Assembly (NCBI GenBank): GCA_000447185.1
Contig: KE647367.1
Location: 55,084-75,770, forward strand
Length of the DNA: 20,687 bases
Reading direction: 5' to 3'
Origin: Vairimorpha apis BRL 01
Lineage: Eukaryota; Microsporidia; Nosematidae
Below are positions 1 to 9,668 of the stretch, piece after piece; the stretch's first letter is position 1, and each line of letters begins with the position of its first letter. A program made the translations under genes and the position numbers. A model generated the notes under the pieces. The model was not told the origin of the DNA. It saw only the letters and a program-made list of their open reading frames with translations, and did not search any database.

Positions 1-441
1 CTTTAATTTTATTGTTTATATTTGATTTGAAATGCCAAATAATTATATTTAAAAATTATTAATTACTATTTGATTTTTTTTAACGATATCCGATAGAAAA
101 AATTTTAAGAAAAATATATTAAAATTCATAATGGTTTAGAAGTTATTTTTTATTTAATAATAAAAAATAAAAGTACAAAATATAGTTATTATATCTTAAA
201 AAACATTTGTAAGTAAAAAATATTTTTAGTTTAAAACTACACACAATATAAAATTATAAAAAATCAAATCTTAAAATCTATAAAATACCTTTATATTATT
301 TTAAAAATCGAAAAATTCAAAGATATAATTTCTTAATATAAAATGTAGTAAGTAATAAGATAGATTAAGAATATATAATATAATAAAAAATCACAGGTGA
401 AAATGAAAGATAATTTTAAAATTGTAAAAATTTACATAAAA
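1..441. other. AT-rich DNA, no gene seen
   Basis: This stretch is almost entirely A and T, with frequent stops in all six frames. I see no motif, RNA gene or repeat in it. It ends at the left terminal repeat of the first retroelement. Confidence 0.6.
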
Positions 442-490
442 TGTTATATATTTGAACAATTCTAACACATTATTATGATAAGCAAGGACA
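442..490 (+). repeat. Element A 5' LTR (49 bp)
   Basis: This is a direct repeat of 3488-3535, starting TGTTATATATTTGAA and ending AAGGACA. The two copies differ by three substitutions and a one-base indel in my alignment. Similarity stops sharply at 490, where the primer-binding-site-like sequence starts. 49 bp is very short for an LTR. Confidence 0.8.
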
Positions 491-503
491 TGGGGGCGAT
501 ACC
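491..503 (+). promoter_or_regulatory. Element A candidate primer binding site
   Basis: TGGGGGCGATACC directly follows the CA end of the 5' LTR. It begins with TGG, the complement of a tRNA CCA tail, as usual for primer binding sites. I cannot assign the tRNA species. The first gag ATG lies only two bases further on, at 506. Confidence 0.65.
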
Positions 504-505
504 AA

Positions 506-945
506 ATGCGAGTCAGAAGTGATGACTATGGTCAAGAGGCCAAAAAAATGTTAAGTGAAGTGAGAAGAATTATTTACAGGTTGAATTTGGAGGATTTAGA
601 ATCTAATTATATAAAGCGTCGTATATTTGATGAAAGAATTGACAATATTAAAGACATCATGGTGTAAAAATAGGGAGAAAAGATGAGTACCAGAAACTGG
701 TAGAGATATTAGAAGAAGAGGTTTAAAAGGAGGTCATAAGACAAAAGGAAGAGCAAGAGAAAGCTAAAATGTGGACAAGTATGGCCGAAGCTGTAAGGGA
801 AGCAGTTAGAAAAGAGTTAGATGTTATAAATGCATACTCAAGAAGGGAGGGTCAAATAGTTAAAAGGGGTATATAGTGCTTTTATTGTGGCAGATAGGAT
901 CACATTGCAAGAAATTGCTTTCAGAGGAAGGACAAGGATGAAAAA
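506..945 (+). pseudogene. Element A gag remnant with CCHC zinc knuckle
   Basis: The frame opens at an ATG at 506, two bases after the primer-binding-site-like sequence, and runs 53 codons to a TAA at 665. Coding character then resumes one frame over (from about 670) as a charged, Lys/Glu-rich stretch that looks helical or coiled. It leads to a nucleic-acid-binding knuckle at 877-918 with the spacing C-x2-C-x4-H-x4-C. TAG stops fall immediately before the knuckle (874-876) and inside it (895-897), and a TAA lies in the helical part. The frame is lost again in an A8 run near 940, where the pol frame begins. At under 150 codons the product is much shorter than usual for gag, and I see no recognisable capsid region. 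This is a dead copy; its intact relative would package element RNA in virus-like particles. Confidence 0.7.
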
Positions 946-2409
946 AAATAATTTAAATAAACGTTTTAATTCGTATCAATTTGAAGAGGACAATAAAGTG
1001 TTTAAACCCAGAGGATGCGAGAAAAGGGTTAGATTAACGTTGGACGACGTAAAAGAAAGATATTGGGATATATTTGAGAACCTTAAAGATGAAGAAATAG
1101 GATATTGCAAACTAGAAAAATGTAAGATACCTACAAAAGAAGGTGAAAAGATAGTAAGAAAAGGTCATACAATTCCACAAGCTCTGATAAAGGAAACAGA
1201 AGAGTATATAAGAGAGTTAGAGAATAGAAAAGTAATTAAAAGATCTAAATCAGAATGGAGAAACCCGATCCGAGCTATACAGAAACCGAATGGCGAAGTG
1301 AGAATAGTTAGTAACTTTATTGAATTAAATGATCTTGTTGAGAAGGATCCTTACGAGTTATTAAACATGAGAGATATACTTAGAGCAACGCAGGGCTAAG
1401 AGATATTTACGGTATTATACTGCAAGGAAGCTTTTATCATTTTGATATAAAAGAGAAAGATGAGCATAAAACGACCTTTGAATTTAATAAAAAGTTATAT
1501 GAATGGAATACTATGTTGATGGGATATAAAAATTAACCTAAGATGTTGCAGAGAACGATGAACAAAATTTTTAGAATACTTACAAGGAAATGGAGTCGAA
1601 GTATATATGGACGATATTGTAATACATGCGAAAAATAAGAGGAAGCATGATGAGCTAGTCATAAAGTTTTGGAAAGAATAAAGAAACATAAGATGAAATT
1701 AAATTGTGCAAAAATACAGTTTAGTAAAAAAGAAGTAAAATCATTAGGAGTGACATTAAATGGAACGAATATGCAAGCCGATGAGATTAAGAAAACGAAG
1801 CACTGGAATATCCAGAGCCAAATAGTTTAACCGAATTGAGTTAATTTTTGGGAATGACAGTATGGTTCAGAAGTTTTATAAAAGACTACGCAGGATTAAC
1901 ACTAAAATTGACAGAGAGTTTAAAGAAGAATGGAAATTCATGGAAGTGGACAGAGGAAATGGACGCGGAATTTAAGGTGTTAAAAGACGTCTTGAGAAAA
2001 ATGGGGAAGTTAACGCTACCAGACTACAATAAAGAGTTTATATTGGAAACAAATGCAAGTAATTATAGACCAAGAGCAGTGTTGCGGCAAAAGAATGAGA
2101 AAGGTATTGAGGTTTACATACAATGGTCATCAAAAAAATTAACCCCTACAGAGGTACGTTATGAAATCTCAGAAAAAGAGATGTTGGCTGTTTATTGAAG
2201 AAAAAGAAATTTGAGTATGAGTTAAGGGAAAGGAAATTTAAAATAAGAACGGATCATAAAGCGTTAGCAAAGATAAGGAATATGCCTTATTTTAACAATA
2301 ATAGGATAAACAAGTGGATTGAAAAAATACAGGAATTTGATTTACAATTGAATATAGAAAACCAGAATTAATTATAGTTGCAGATACACTAAGCAGGATA
2401 AATATGTAA
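887..2409 (+). pseudogene. Element A reverse transcriptase and RNase H remnant
   Basis: An open frame at 887-1399 carries the RT fingers, with a match to the segment before motif A (AIQKPNGEVRIVSNFIELND near residues 130-150). Downstream the RT continues in shifted frames: motif A near 1410-1450, an LQRT motif near 1545-1556, and Y-M-D-D at 1604-1615. The frame at 1848-2198 holds the thumb (LGMTVWFRSF type) and the start of RNase H. TDHKAL near 2250 and ADTLSR near 2380-2397 close the RNase H region. The Asp expected in motif A is read as Tyr, and the first RNase H catalytic Asp is Asn (ETNAS near residues 68-72 of the 1848 frame). A TAA ends the segment at 2407-2409. Several frameshifts and stops (for example 1397-1399 and near 1534) make this clearly non-functional. 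The intact family protein copies element RNA into DNA and removes the RNA strand. Confidence 0.88.
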
Positions 2410-3444
2410 GAAAATGGTAAACAAGCAAAAATAAAAGAGAGAACACGTAAACAAGTTGAAGGAAAGTGGACTGCTCATGTTAAGGAGAAAGAAGGAAAAC
2501 AATATTGGACATTTGATTGTGGTAGGAAAGTAGAGATACCACCCAAAAATATAAGAGAACAGCTAATGCAATTGTACCACGAGAACTTAAATCATAGATG
2601 CATGACGACTGTTTATTACGCAATAGAAAAATATTATTGGCCAGAGATAAAGAATGACATTACAGATAAAATATAGAAATGCGAGAAATGCCAAATATAT
2701 AATAGGAAAAGGATATGTGGCTGTGATTTCGTTGATACAACAAGGTATTTAGAGAAAGTAGCAATCGACTTAATCGATTTTAAAGATTTAGGTAAATATG
2801 TTTTAGTAGCGATTGATTATTATACACGAAGAGTGTGAGGCACAGTTTCAGAAAAAAAACGAGGAATAACGTAGTCGGGTTTTTACGAAAATTATGTAAA
2901 GAGGGCAAAAAACCAAAAGAGATAATTACGGACAATGAGAAAGAATTTATTAATGAAAACTTTAGGAGGTTGTGTAAGACTGGAGATAAGGCATAGGTAG
3001 GTAAGTGTTGAGGCGCATCGTAGTAATGGGAGAATATAAAGAGTAATCGGTACCTTGAGAGAAAGTATATTAAAATCTGAAAAAGAAACATTTAGAGAGA
3101 AGGTAATGAGTAGTATAGAGAGATATAACAGGAGCTACCAAACTGGAATAAAATGTACGCCTATAGAAGCACTTAAAGATAAAACAGGACATGTAATGAT
3201 AGAAAATAGTCCTCAAGGTAATTATGGAAAAAAGTTTAAAAAGACTAAACGGGAGAAGTTTGAAAAAGGACAAACAGTAAGAGTAGCTAAGCGAGAGAAC
3301 CTATCAGGGTGTAGTAAGTAAAAAAAGTAAATTTTAGATACGGGTAAAATAAGGGATAAATGTGGTAATAAATTCTACCTGGTGAAGTTAGGCAATGGAA
3401 GACTTGTCAAGAAGAGGCATTATGACCTGAAAAGTATGTCGTGA
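2410..3444 (+). pseudogene. Element A integrase remnant
   Basis: The frame that begins after the TAA at 2409 stays open, apart from one TAG near 2674, to 2840. It encodes a zinc-binding H-x4-H (LYHENLNH) and C-x2-C (KCEKC) domain, followed by the first catalytic Asp of the core at 2767-2769 (VAIDLID). The second Asp is in ITDNEKEF at 2931-2933 in another frame. The expected catalytic Glu, about 35 residues on, is replaced by a TAA at 3037-3039 within a recognisable N-G-R-I context. The frame at 3055-3321 and a shifted continuation to a TGA at 3442-3444 carry the basic C-terminal domain, ending RLVKKRHYDLK. The polypurine tract follows 33 bases after the stop. The intact enzyme inserts the cDNA into the genome; this copy cannot. 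Confidence 0.87.
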
Positions 3445-3477
3445 ATGGGTTTAGAGGATGGTAGAGACTAACCGTTT

Positions 3478-3487
3478 GGAGGGAAAA
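3478..3487 (+). promoter_or_regulatory. Element A polypurine tract
   Basis: GGAGGGAAAA lies immediately 5' of the TG of the right terminal repeat. This is the position of the plus-strand DNA primer in LTR retroelements and supports 3488 as the true start of the 3' LTR. Confidence 0.8.
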
Positions 3488-3535
3488 TGTTATATATTTG
3501 AATAATTCTAACCCATTTTATGATAAGCAAAGACA
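3488..3535 (+). repeat. Element A 3' LTR (48 bp)
   Basis: This is the direct repeat of 442-490, beginning TGTTATATATTTGAA and ending AAAGACA. It follows the polypurine tract directly. Similarity to the left copy ends at 3535. Confidence 0.8.
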
Positions 3536-6500
3536 TAATATATTGAACGAAAAAATTTTAAAACAGAAAACTAAAAATGTCAGACAAAATTTTTTTTTAC
3601 ATTATGATTTATTGTGTTTGTTAATTTCAAAAAAATTATTCATTACAAAAAATATTAAAATTTAAAATTGTTTAAACTTCAAAATAGTTAATTTTTTATT
3701 TAAAATGATTAATCTTAGGATAAATGATAATATTATAAATTTAAAATAGACACCAAAAACTTTGATAAGACAAATAAATATTATTTCTCTATTTTTTTGA
3801 AAAAACTTTGTATTCTATCAAATAAATATAAAAAATATTTATATCTTTACATGTTTAAAAAATTCTTATTTAAAAAATCATTTGATAAGTTAATAGTTAT
3901 GTTTAAAATAAAAATAAAATGAAATTTCAAATTTTAAAGTACTTCATTATTTAAAAAATATGTTATACTTCAATATAAAAATTTTCAATTTTTTTATTTA
4001 CTATATATTCAGAATAAAATTTTGAAAAAATATAATTAAATATTCTTTGAAGCAAATAAATAATTTTACCTAATACAATAATAACTCAATAGATAATCCC
4101 TTGGCTATTTTAATTATAATTAATTTTATAATAAAAATTCAAAATAAACTTTGAATTTTTCTTATTATTTGTTTAATATTTGTAAATAAATTTTATTTTT
4201 TTTGATCTTAATTTTATTAATAATTTAGTAAATTGAGAAATATGATATCATATATTTGTAGTTTAAAAAATATAATAAAATATAAAGTTTTAATAGTACA
4301 ACGAAAAGTTATTTTTAAATTTTTATAATTTATAAAAATTATTATTAGTGAATGATTATTTAGTTTTCTAAATTTAAATACGAAGTTTTATATAAATAAT
4401 GATAATTAAAAGTAACAAAATGAAGTTTAAAAGAACTTTTTAAAAAAATATAACGACTAAAACAAAGGTGTTGAAATGAAGCCATTAAAATAATTAAAAT
4501 TTTATTTAATTTGGGAAAGAAGCTCAATTTTCTTGTTGTTATTAAGCTCTAATAAAGATTCTAGTTTAGAATTAAAAAAGGATGAGTAAAATGATAGTAA
4601 GAGTTGCGGAAAGATTTGGAGAATGCTCAGATTTACATGGAAACAAATTACTTAGTAGTTTTGTAAAAAATAATTACAATTACTCTTAATTGCAATTTAA
4701 TTTAAGGATTTGTATATAATTATAAACAAACACAAAATTAGATGTTCAAAACTTGTGTATACAGTCGACACTTCTTAAAAAACATAAAGTATCAGTTTCA
4801 ATTTCTTTAATATAAAATTAAGAGAAAAATAATTAAAGTCAAGCTATAAAGTGCTTTTTAAAATTTATCTCTGCAACGATTGAAGTGAGTCTGAGAACTT
4901 TATAAGTTAAGAACAAAATGGTACAAATTAAGGCTAATATGTAAAAAGAAACTGAAAATCCACTAAATAGATTTTAAATTTTATCTCAACTGATTTAGAT
5001 ATATTGATAAAGACATTTTTTTATAACTTTATGAAGTATTGGTTAGATAAATGAAATCATATTAATCATAAAATAACATTCTATCAAAATGATAGATTTA
5101 TTAAAATTTCATTTTTTATTCAACAAACTTGTAAAAGAAATGAAGCATAAACTTTTAAATTTTAGGCTTTTTAAAAAACACAAAAAAATGAATTATAACT
5201 TAGATATCTAATTCATCTAAGGGAAGAAGAACATATTTTAACTGGTATTGTATTACAAAAATATTGAGTTTAAAAATCATAAATTTATTTGAACTGTGCA
5301 AAAAAAGATTATAACATGAATCTGCAAGATGCATAATTGTTTTATAGAAAAACCCTAAAAGAATATTATGAAATAATTTAAATAAAAAAGATACAGACAT
5401 TGTCAATATATAATATAAAATACTTTCAAATTAATATTAAACAAAATTTATCTTTAGAAGAAATTCAATAAGATTTTTAAGTTATTATCTAATCATAAAT
5501 CTAATATTATTATTAGAATTTATATCATCTATCTCGAATATTAATATTTTTAATATATCCACATATATAAAAGTACAAGAAAAACTTGTCTAGAAACAAA
5601 ACGATAGCAAAAATGACTTTAAACTATATAGCATTTTAAATATATAAATTTTAATAAAAATATCAGATTTATAACCAATTAGATATATAAACTGAAAAAA
5701 TTGATTATTTAGTATAATTATTATGTATTAAGAATATTAGGAAAAATAAGTGTATTTTATTATAACCAACTTGGAACAATAAGATTTGTTCAAAATAAAA
5801 ATTACTATGATCAATACAACAATTAGTAAATTAAACCAAATTAGTTTATTAAATTGTAGGAGTAGATGTTAAAAGCTTTCACTTTGTCAATCATGTGTAT
5901 TTTACTAAATGCATCAGAAACCATAATATTTAATCTTATATTATAAAATTCTTGAAAAATTATTAAAAATTTGTGTATTAATATAAAAACAACAAAGATG
6001 TCATATTTAAATAAGATATAAAAGATGTAATTCAAAGAATTATGTTATTTTCGATATAATTTGTTTTATGAATAAACTCTTAAAGTAAAACATTAAACAT
6101 TGAATGAAATTTATAGAAATTAAAACCATCAAAATTTTTTATATTATTAACCAATTACTCAACATTTATGTTTTTTAGTTAATGGCAAAAATAATGTATA
6201 TGTTAAAAAGTCTGATTAATTTAGTTTTTTGTTTAATTTTTAAGTTTAAAAGCAAAAAAATATCATCTACCAATACTACTTAATGTTTAAACGTTATCCG
6301 ATTATACCAACCACAGAAAAATATACTTTCTTTAATACATTAAAAAATGCACACAATGTGAAAGTAATGCAGACTCTAAAAATAAATAAAAGTAAATCAA
6401 TACAAATAGTTTAATCTCTTATAAACATAACAATAATGCAAAAGATTATTTACAAACATGTTACATAGTATAAAATATTATATCTATATAATAGTTTTAC

Positions 6501-6852
6501 AAAACAAGACTATTAGGAAATTGTTAAATTTTTTAAAAAATATAAATGATAGAAACATACATAACAGATATCAAAAATCGAAAAACTTTATCTGCCATTA
6601 AAACAATTATATCGAGGATTAAAAATGTTAAATTTAGATATTAAAATAATTTATTTCTGCTTTATCATATTTAACCAAGTATTAAATTAGTAAACAAGAA
6701 AAAAAACAATTTTTAGATGAAGAAATTAAAGAAACATTTCTTGATCAAATTGAACTTTATGTTAATGTTTAATATAATATTTAGTAGATAAAATTAATAT
6801 TGTAAATTTTAGTGTATTATAAAAAGAATATATACAACAATATTAAATTATA
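3536..6852. other. AT-rich DNA with scattered coding-like scraps
   Basis: No gene can be supported here. Up to about 4500 I see only AT-rich sequence. Short stretches with less biased composition follow. A 32-codon ATG frame at 4591-4689 includes VAERFGECSDLHGN. An open run lies near 5000-5055. A run near 6590-6760 may be the most decayed part of the non-LTR element to its right: the codons at 6737-6748 read F-L-D-Q, where such an RT would carry its double-Asp motif. The minus-strand frames at 5200-5406 and 5841-6035 are rich in Phe, Ile, Tyr and Asn and look like chance. Confidence 0.45.
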
Positions 6853-7451
6853 CTACAAGTTGTATTACTTAATTTATCTAGAATATAAGATTCTGAATCA
6901 AAAAAAACACAACAGTTAAAGGACGAGGTAGCATTTTGTTGTGTATAAGGTATATATATATTCTTAGGAATAAAAATCATGTATTTGCATTTAAATATAA
7001 TAGAAGAATTTTTTATTTTTTTAGCAACAAAAACTTGAAAAAATGTTCTCATTTGATGTTTTTAGTAGACAAAACTATATAATAAGATTTATTTTTATTA
7101 AATTAAATTTAAATATGGTTTAAAAAAAGAAGAAGTAAGAAACCTTATATAACAAGAAATAATCAACAACAATAGTCATAGAAAAAATAAAACATAATTA
7201 ATTGAGAACAATGGAAATATTTATCGCTCAAAATTAGATGGCTTTCTTAGGTGCAAGTACAATCTCCAAAATGAAATTAATCTTAAATCTTTCGAGGAAG
7301 CCTAAAAATCTTTCCTAGACAGTGAAATATCAAAATAAAATTTTCAAAAATGTACAGGATATGAAATGACCCCTTAATATCTATTAAGTAATCATCAGCT
7401 TGGCTTAAGCATGGGAACATGCAACCTTGAGAGGAAGAGGCGCTTTGAGCA
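6853..7451 (+). pseudogene. Decayed RT thumb and linker of the non-LTR element
   Basis: One frame from 6853 to 7377 reads as protein-like sequence interrupted by roughly a dozen stops. Recognisable pieces are the LGI motif at 6964-6972, a KKEEVRNLI helix near 7123-7149, and a basic segment YRSKLDGFLRCKYNL near 7222-7266. A second frame overlaps its end and carries SSAWLKHGNM at 7392-7421 and, after two TGA codons (7428-7430 and 7446-7448), ALQDRNIF. This is the linker that precedes the zinc finger in related microsporidian-type elements, a statement made from memory of the family. The density of stops contrasts strongly with the clean frame that follows. Confidence 0.6.
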
Positions 7452-8301
7452 TTGCAAGATAGGAATATTTTTCTTGAAAAAGGTCTTAAATGTTCTCATT
7501 GTAGGGACAAATACAAGTCTGTAGACCATATGGCTATACAGTGTGACAGAATGTTGTTGCACGACTACATGAGGAGGCATAACGAAGCTTTGAGGTGTAT
7601 ACATCTCCAGCTTTGCCTTAATTATGGCCTAAGTAAATCTAAGAAAATACAAAATCACTCTTTACAGAAGTGTATTTCAATTAAACATAAAAAAAATTAG
7701 AGTAGACACCAAGATATCAACCGATATCAAAGTAAAATATAATAAACCTGACGTTTATATTTTATATAAAATAAAAAACGAGATATTAATTGTTGAAGTA
7801 GGAATAACCAGTTTTGATAACTTACAAGCTGTAGAAACGGAAAAAAAGCATAAATATGATCTGCTTGCCAACCATTGTGATGCAATGCATGGATATAAAA
7901 CAAAAATTATACCATATGTTATGACATGGGAGGGAATAGTAACAACTTTCCACAAACAATATAGGAATGTGCTAAATATAGACAGTCGAACACAGGCATA
8001 CGTACAAGCCAGAGTGCTTAAGATGACCCTAGAGAGTCTCTCTATGAAAGCTCGAAGAGGCAAATATATTACGGAAAGTGAACAGGAGGTTAATGAGATA
8101 GAAAATATGGAATCACATACATGCGAAAGTCGCCTTATATCTACTTGTGATAACACAAACGTAAATAATGAATGCTTTAATTTTGACTTTAACAATTTAA
8201 AAGTTTATCAATTAAGAAATAAAACATTAGACTATTCAATATTAAAATTTGAAGAGCAAAATTTTAACCAAGTTGTTATAAAAAATCATATAGTATATTA
8301 A
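7452..8301 (+). pseudogene. Zinc finger plus restriction-like endonuclease of a non-LTR retrotransposon (one frameshift)
   Basis: The first frame (7452-7700) encodes a zinc finger C-x2-C-x8-H-x4-C (cysteines at 7491 and 7500, His at 7527, Cys at 7542), then Y-M-R-R-H-N, the RHN motif of this endonuclease class, at 7566-7583. A one-base shift in an A8 run near 7689-7696 moves reading to the next frame, which stays open to 8301. That frame carries KPD at 7744-7752, a Glu 15 residues further on (IVEVGIT), and ETEKKHKYDLL, together matching the PD...(D/E)V...K-x2-KY pattern of R2-like endonucleases. The domain nicks the target DNA to start reverse transcription. About 85 residues beyond the recognisable domain remain open and unidentified. 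The 7452 start is the TTG codon after an in-frame TGA, not a demonstrated translation start. Apart from the A-run shift there is no stop in about 280 codons. Confidence 0.82.
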
Positions 8302-8433
8302 CAACTTATTTAAGAAATCTTCGGAATATGAAAATAATAATATTATTTACAATCATAAAGAATATAAAAATATTGTATTTAAATACTAAAGCTTAGAATT
8401 CAATTATGCTGCTAACAAAAACATCAAAAATGA

Positions 8434-9269
8434 GCATTTGATGATAAAGAACCATTAGATTTAAGTACAAAATGCTGGTGTTTAGAAAAGATGTTTAAGA
8501 ATTTATGATATTGTTACAAATAATTTATTCATTCACGAAAGACGTTCAAATGATCACAATTTAAATTTTGATGAAACAACTATTAAAAAATTAGTCGATT
8601 TGAAATTATTCTATTATATATTTAAAATAATTGAAAATGATTTAATCAATACCTTAAAAAATTTTAAATTTTTTAATTCTTTAAAATAAAAATATATCAT
8701 CTAAAATCTCAAACTTAGAGAACCATCAATTAAATTTACAAAAATAATTATTTTATTAATAAACCAATGAAATTTTTAATTGAGAAATATAATGTAAAAT
8801 ATATAATGAAAATAATCGTGAGTTTGTATTAAAAAAAATTTTAACTAATTTTTATGAAGATAATATTAATAAAAATTTTAGTACTAATATATATAATAAA
8901 ACAATTCAACTTGATTTAATATAAAAATAAAAATATTACATATAATGATATTTAAAGAATTATAATTGATTATATAAACAATACAACAGATAAGATGACT
9001 TAAAATATTTTTGTATTTGGATTTCAATCATTATTTAATAGTTTTTCCAAACAAAATATTTCAGAACTAAACTATGTTTTAACAATATATATATTATAAA
9101 GAAAACAAATTTTATAATATCAATTTACAAGAAAAAATATCAAAATATTATCACTTAATTGTAATAATGTAAAAATTTTAAAATTTTATTGCAATATAAT
9201 ATACTCAACAATGATTATGAAAATTATTTAATTAAATCGTGTGTAATATATATATCAATAAAATCATAA
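8434..9269 (+). pseudogene. Ghost gene of unknown function
   Basis: A chain of protein-like open segments runs in one direction with small frame changes: 8434-8505, 8486-8686 (about 67 codons), 8708-8767, 8761-8828, 8793-8921 (43 codons), 8956-9096 (one TAA at 9001-9003), 9101-9169 and 9204-9269. The translations mix Lys, Asn, Asp, Glu, Leu and Phe in a soluble-protein manner, for example EPLDLSTKCW in the first and NNREFVLKKI in the fifth. In DNA this rich in TAA, such a collinear series looks more like a decayed gene than chance. I recognise no domain. It could be a broken host gene next to the non-LTR insertion, or further element sequence. Confidence 0.4.
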
Positions 9270-9528
9270 GAATATAAAGTTGCATTACATAATTTAATGA
9301 TTTAAATCAGATAAACTATACTTAAAGTAAGTGAAACTGTTAATTGAACTAACAAATTAATAAAATTAAATGTAAGTTGTTTGGAATAAAATTTTAAAAT
9401 AATAATAATTTTAATAAATTTTCAAACATAAATAAAATTAGTACTAATTTTATTTGTTTATAATTTGTTTACACATTGATTTGAAAATTACTAAATATTG
9501 GGGATATATTTTTTTGAAAAATATATTA
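9270..9528. other. AT-rich DNA, no gene seen
   Basis: Only AT-rich sequence with frequent stops lies between the ghost gene and the inverted repeat. Confidence 0.5.
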
Positions 9529-9668
9529 AATTTTATAATTTAATGTTAATATATATTAATATCGTAAAAATAAATTTATTTATATATTAAAAAAATCTGT
9601 ACACTTTAATAAATAAAAAATTACATTTTACGACATTAATATTTATATTAACATTAAATTATAAAATT
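9529..9668. repeat. Long inverted repeat, arms of 41 and 43 bp
   Basis: The arm at 9529-9569 is the reverse complement of 9626-9668 except for one substitution and a two-base indel. The loop is about 56 bases and is AT-rich. Each arm carries a rare CG step (TCG / CGA) in an otherwise A/T stretch, which makes chance pairing less likely. It could be a small palindromic repeat, a folded-back element end or a transcript hairpin. No coding sequence is present. Confidence 0.75.

Larger units (their letters stand above)
442..3535 (+). mobile_element. Decayed Ty3/gypsy LTR retrotransposon (element A) with very short LTRs
   Basis: The element is about 3.1 kb and is bounded by near-identical direct repeats of 49 and 48 bp that begin TGTTA and end GACA. 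A TGG-initial primer-binding-site-like sequence follows the left repeat and a purine tract precedes the right one, as expected for LTR elements. Between them lie gag with a CCHC knuckle, RT, RNase H and integrase, in that order. RT before integrase is the Ty3/gypsy arrangement. No aspartic-protease D-T/S-G motif is found and gag is short, so the copy has probably lost internal sequence as well as gaining many stops and frameshifts. The flanking pentamers are TAAAA on the left and TAATA on the right, compatible with a 5-bp target duplication that has gained one change. Many in-frame stops indicate an old, inactive copy. Confidence 0.9.
6853..8301 (+). mobile_element. 5'-truncated non-LTR retrotransposon with restriction-like endonuclease (R2/CRE-like group)
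   Basis: One frame can be followed, with many stops, from 6853 to 7377. It includes a Y-x-F-L-G-I-like RT thumb motif at 6955-6972. From about 7392 the reading moves to another frame, which carries the conserved segment just before the zinc finger (SSAWLKHGN), with two TGA stops. From 7452 the element is nearly intact: zinc finger, RHN motif and PD-(D/E)xK-like endonuclease, ending at a TAA at 8299-8301. This domain order at the C terminus is typical of site-targeting, R2-like non-LTR elements. Most of the RT and the whole N terminus are absent or unrecognisable, as in a 5'-truncated insertion or a long-decayed copy. No poly-A tail or target duplication was identified, so both ends are approximate. 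Confidence 0.8.

Noticed and set aside
870..900. Two TAG codons around the element A zinc knuckle as a sign of a reassigned stop codon
   Set aside because: TAA and TGA also interrupt the same element and frameshifts are frequent, so ordinary decay explains them.
1495..3273. Minus-strand open frames within element A (1495-1689, 2780-3091, 3070-3273)
   Set aside because: They lie opposite clear plus-strand RT and integrase sequence and read as Phe/Leu/Ser-rich antisense shadows.
5200..7052. Minus-strand frames 5200-5406, 5841-6035 and 6843-7052
   Set aside because: Composition is what AT-rich DNA gives by chance, and the last is opposite the decayed RT thumb. No domain or start context supports them.
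7395..8195. Minus-strand frames opposite the non-LTR element (7395-7604, 7755-8195)
   Set aside because: The plus strand carries the zinc finger, RHN and endonuclease motifs; the antisense translations have no recognisable features.
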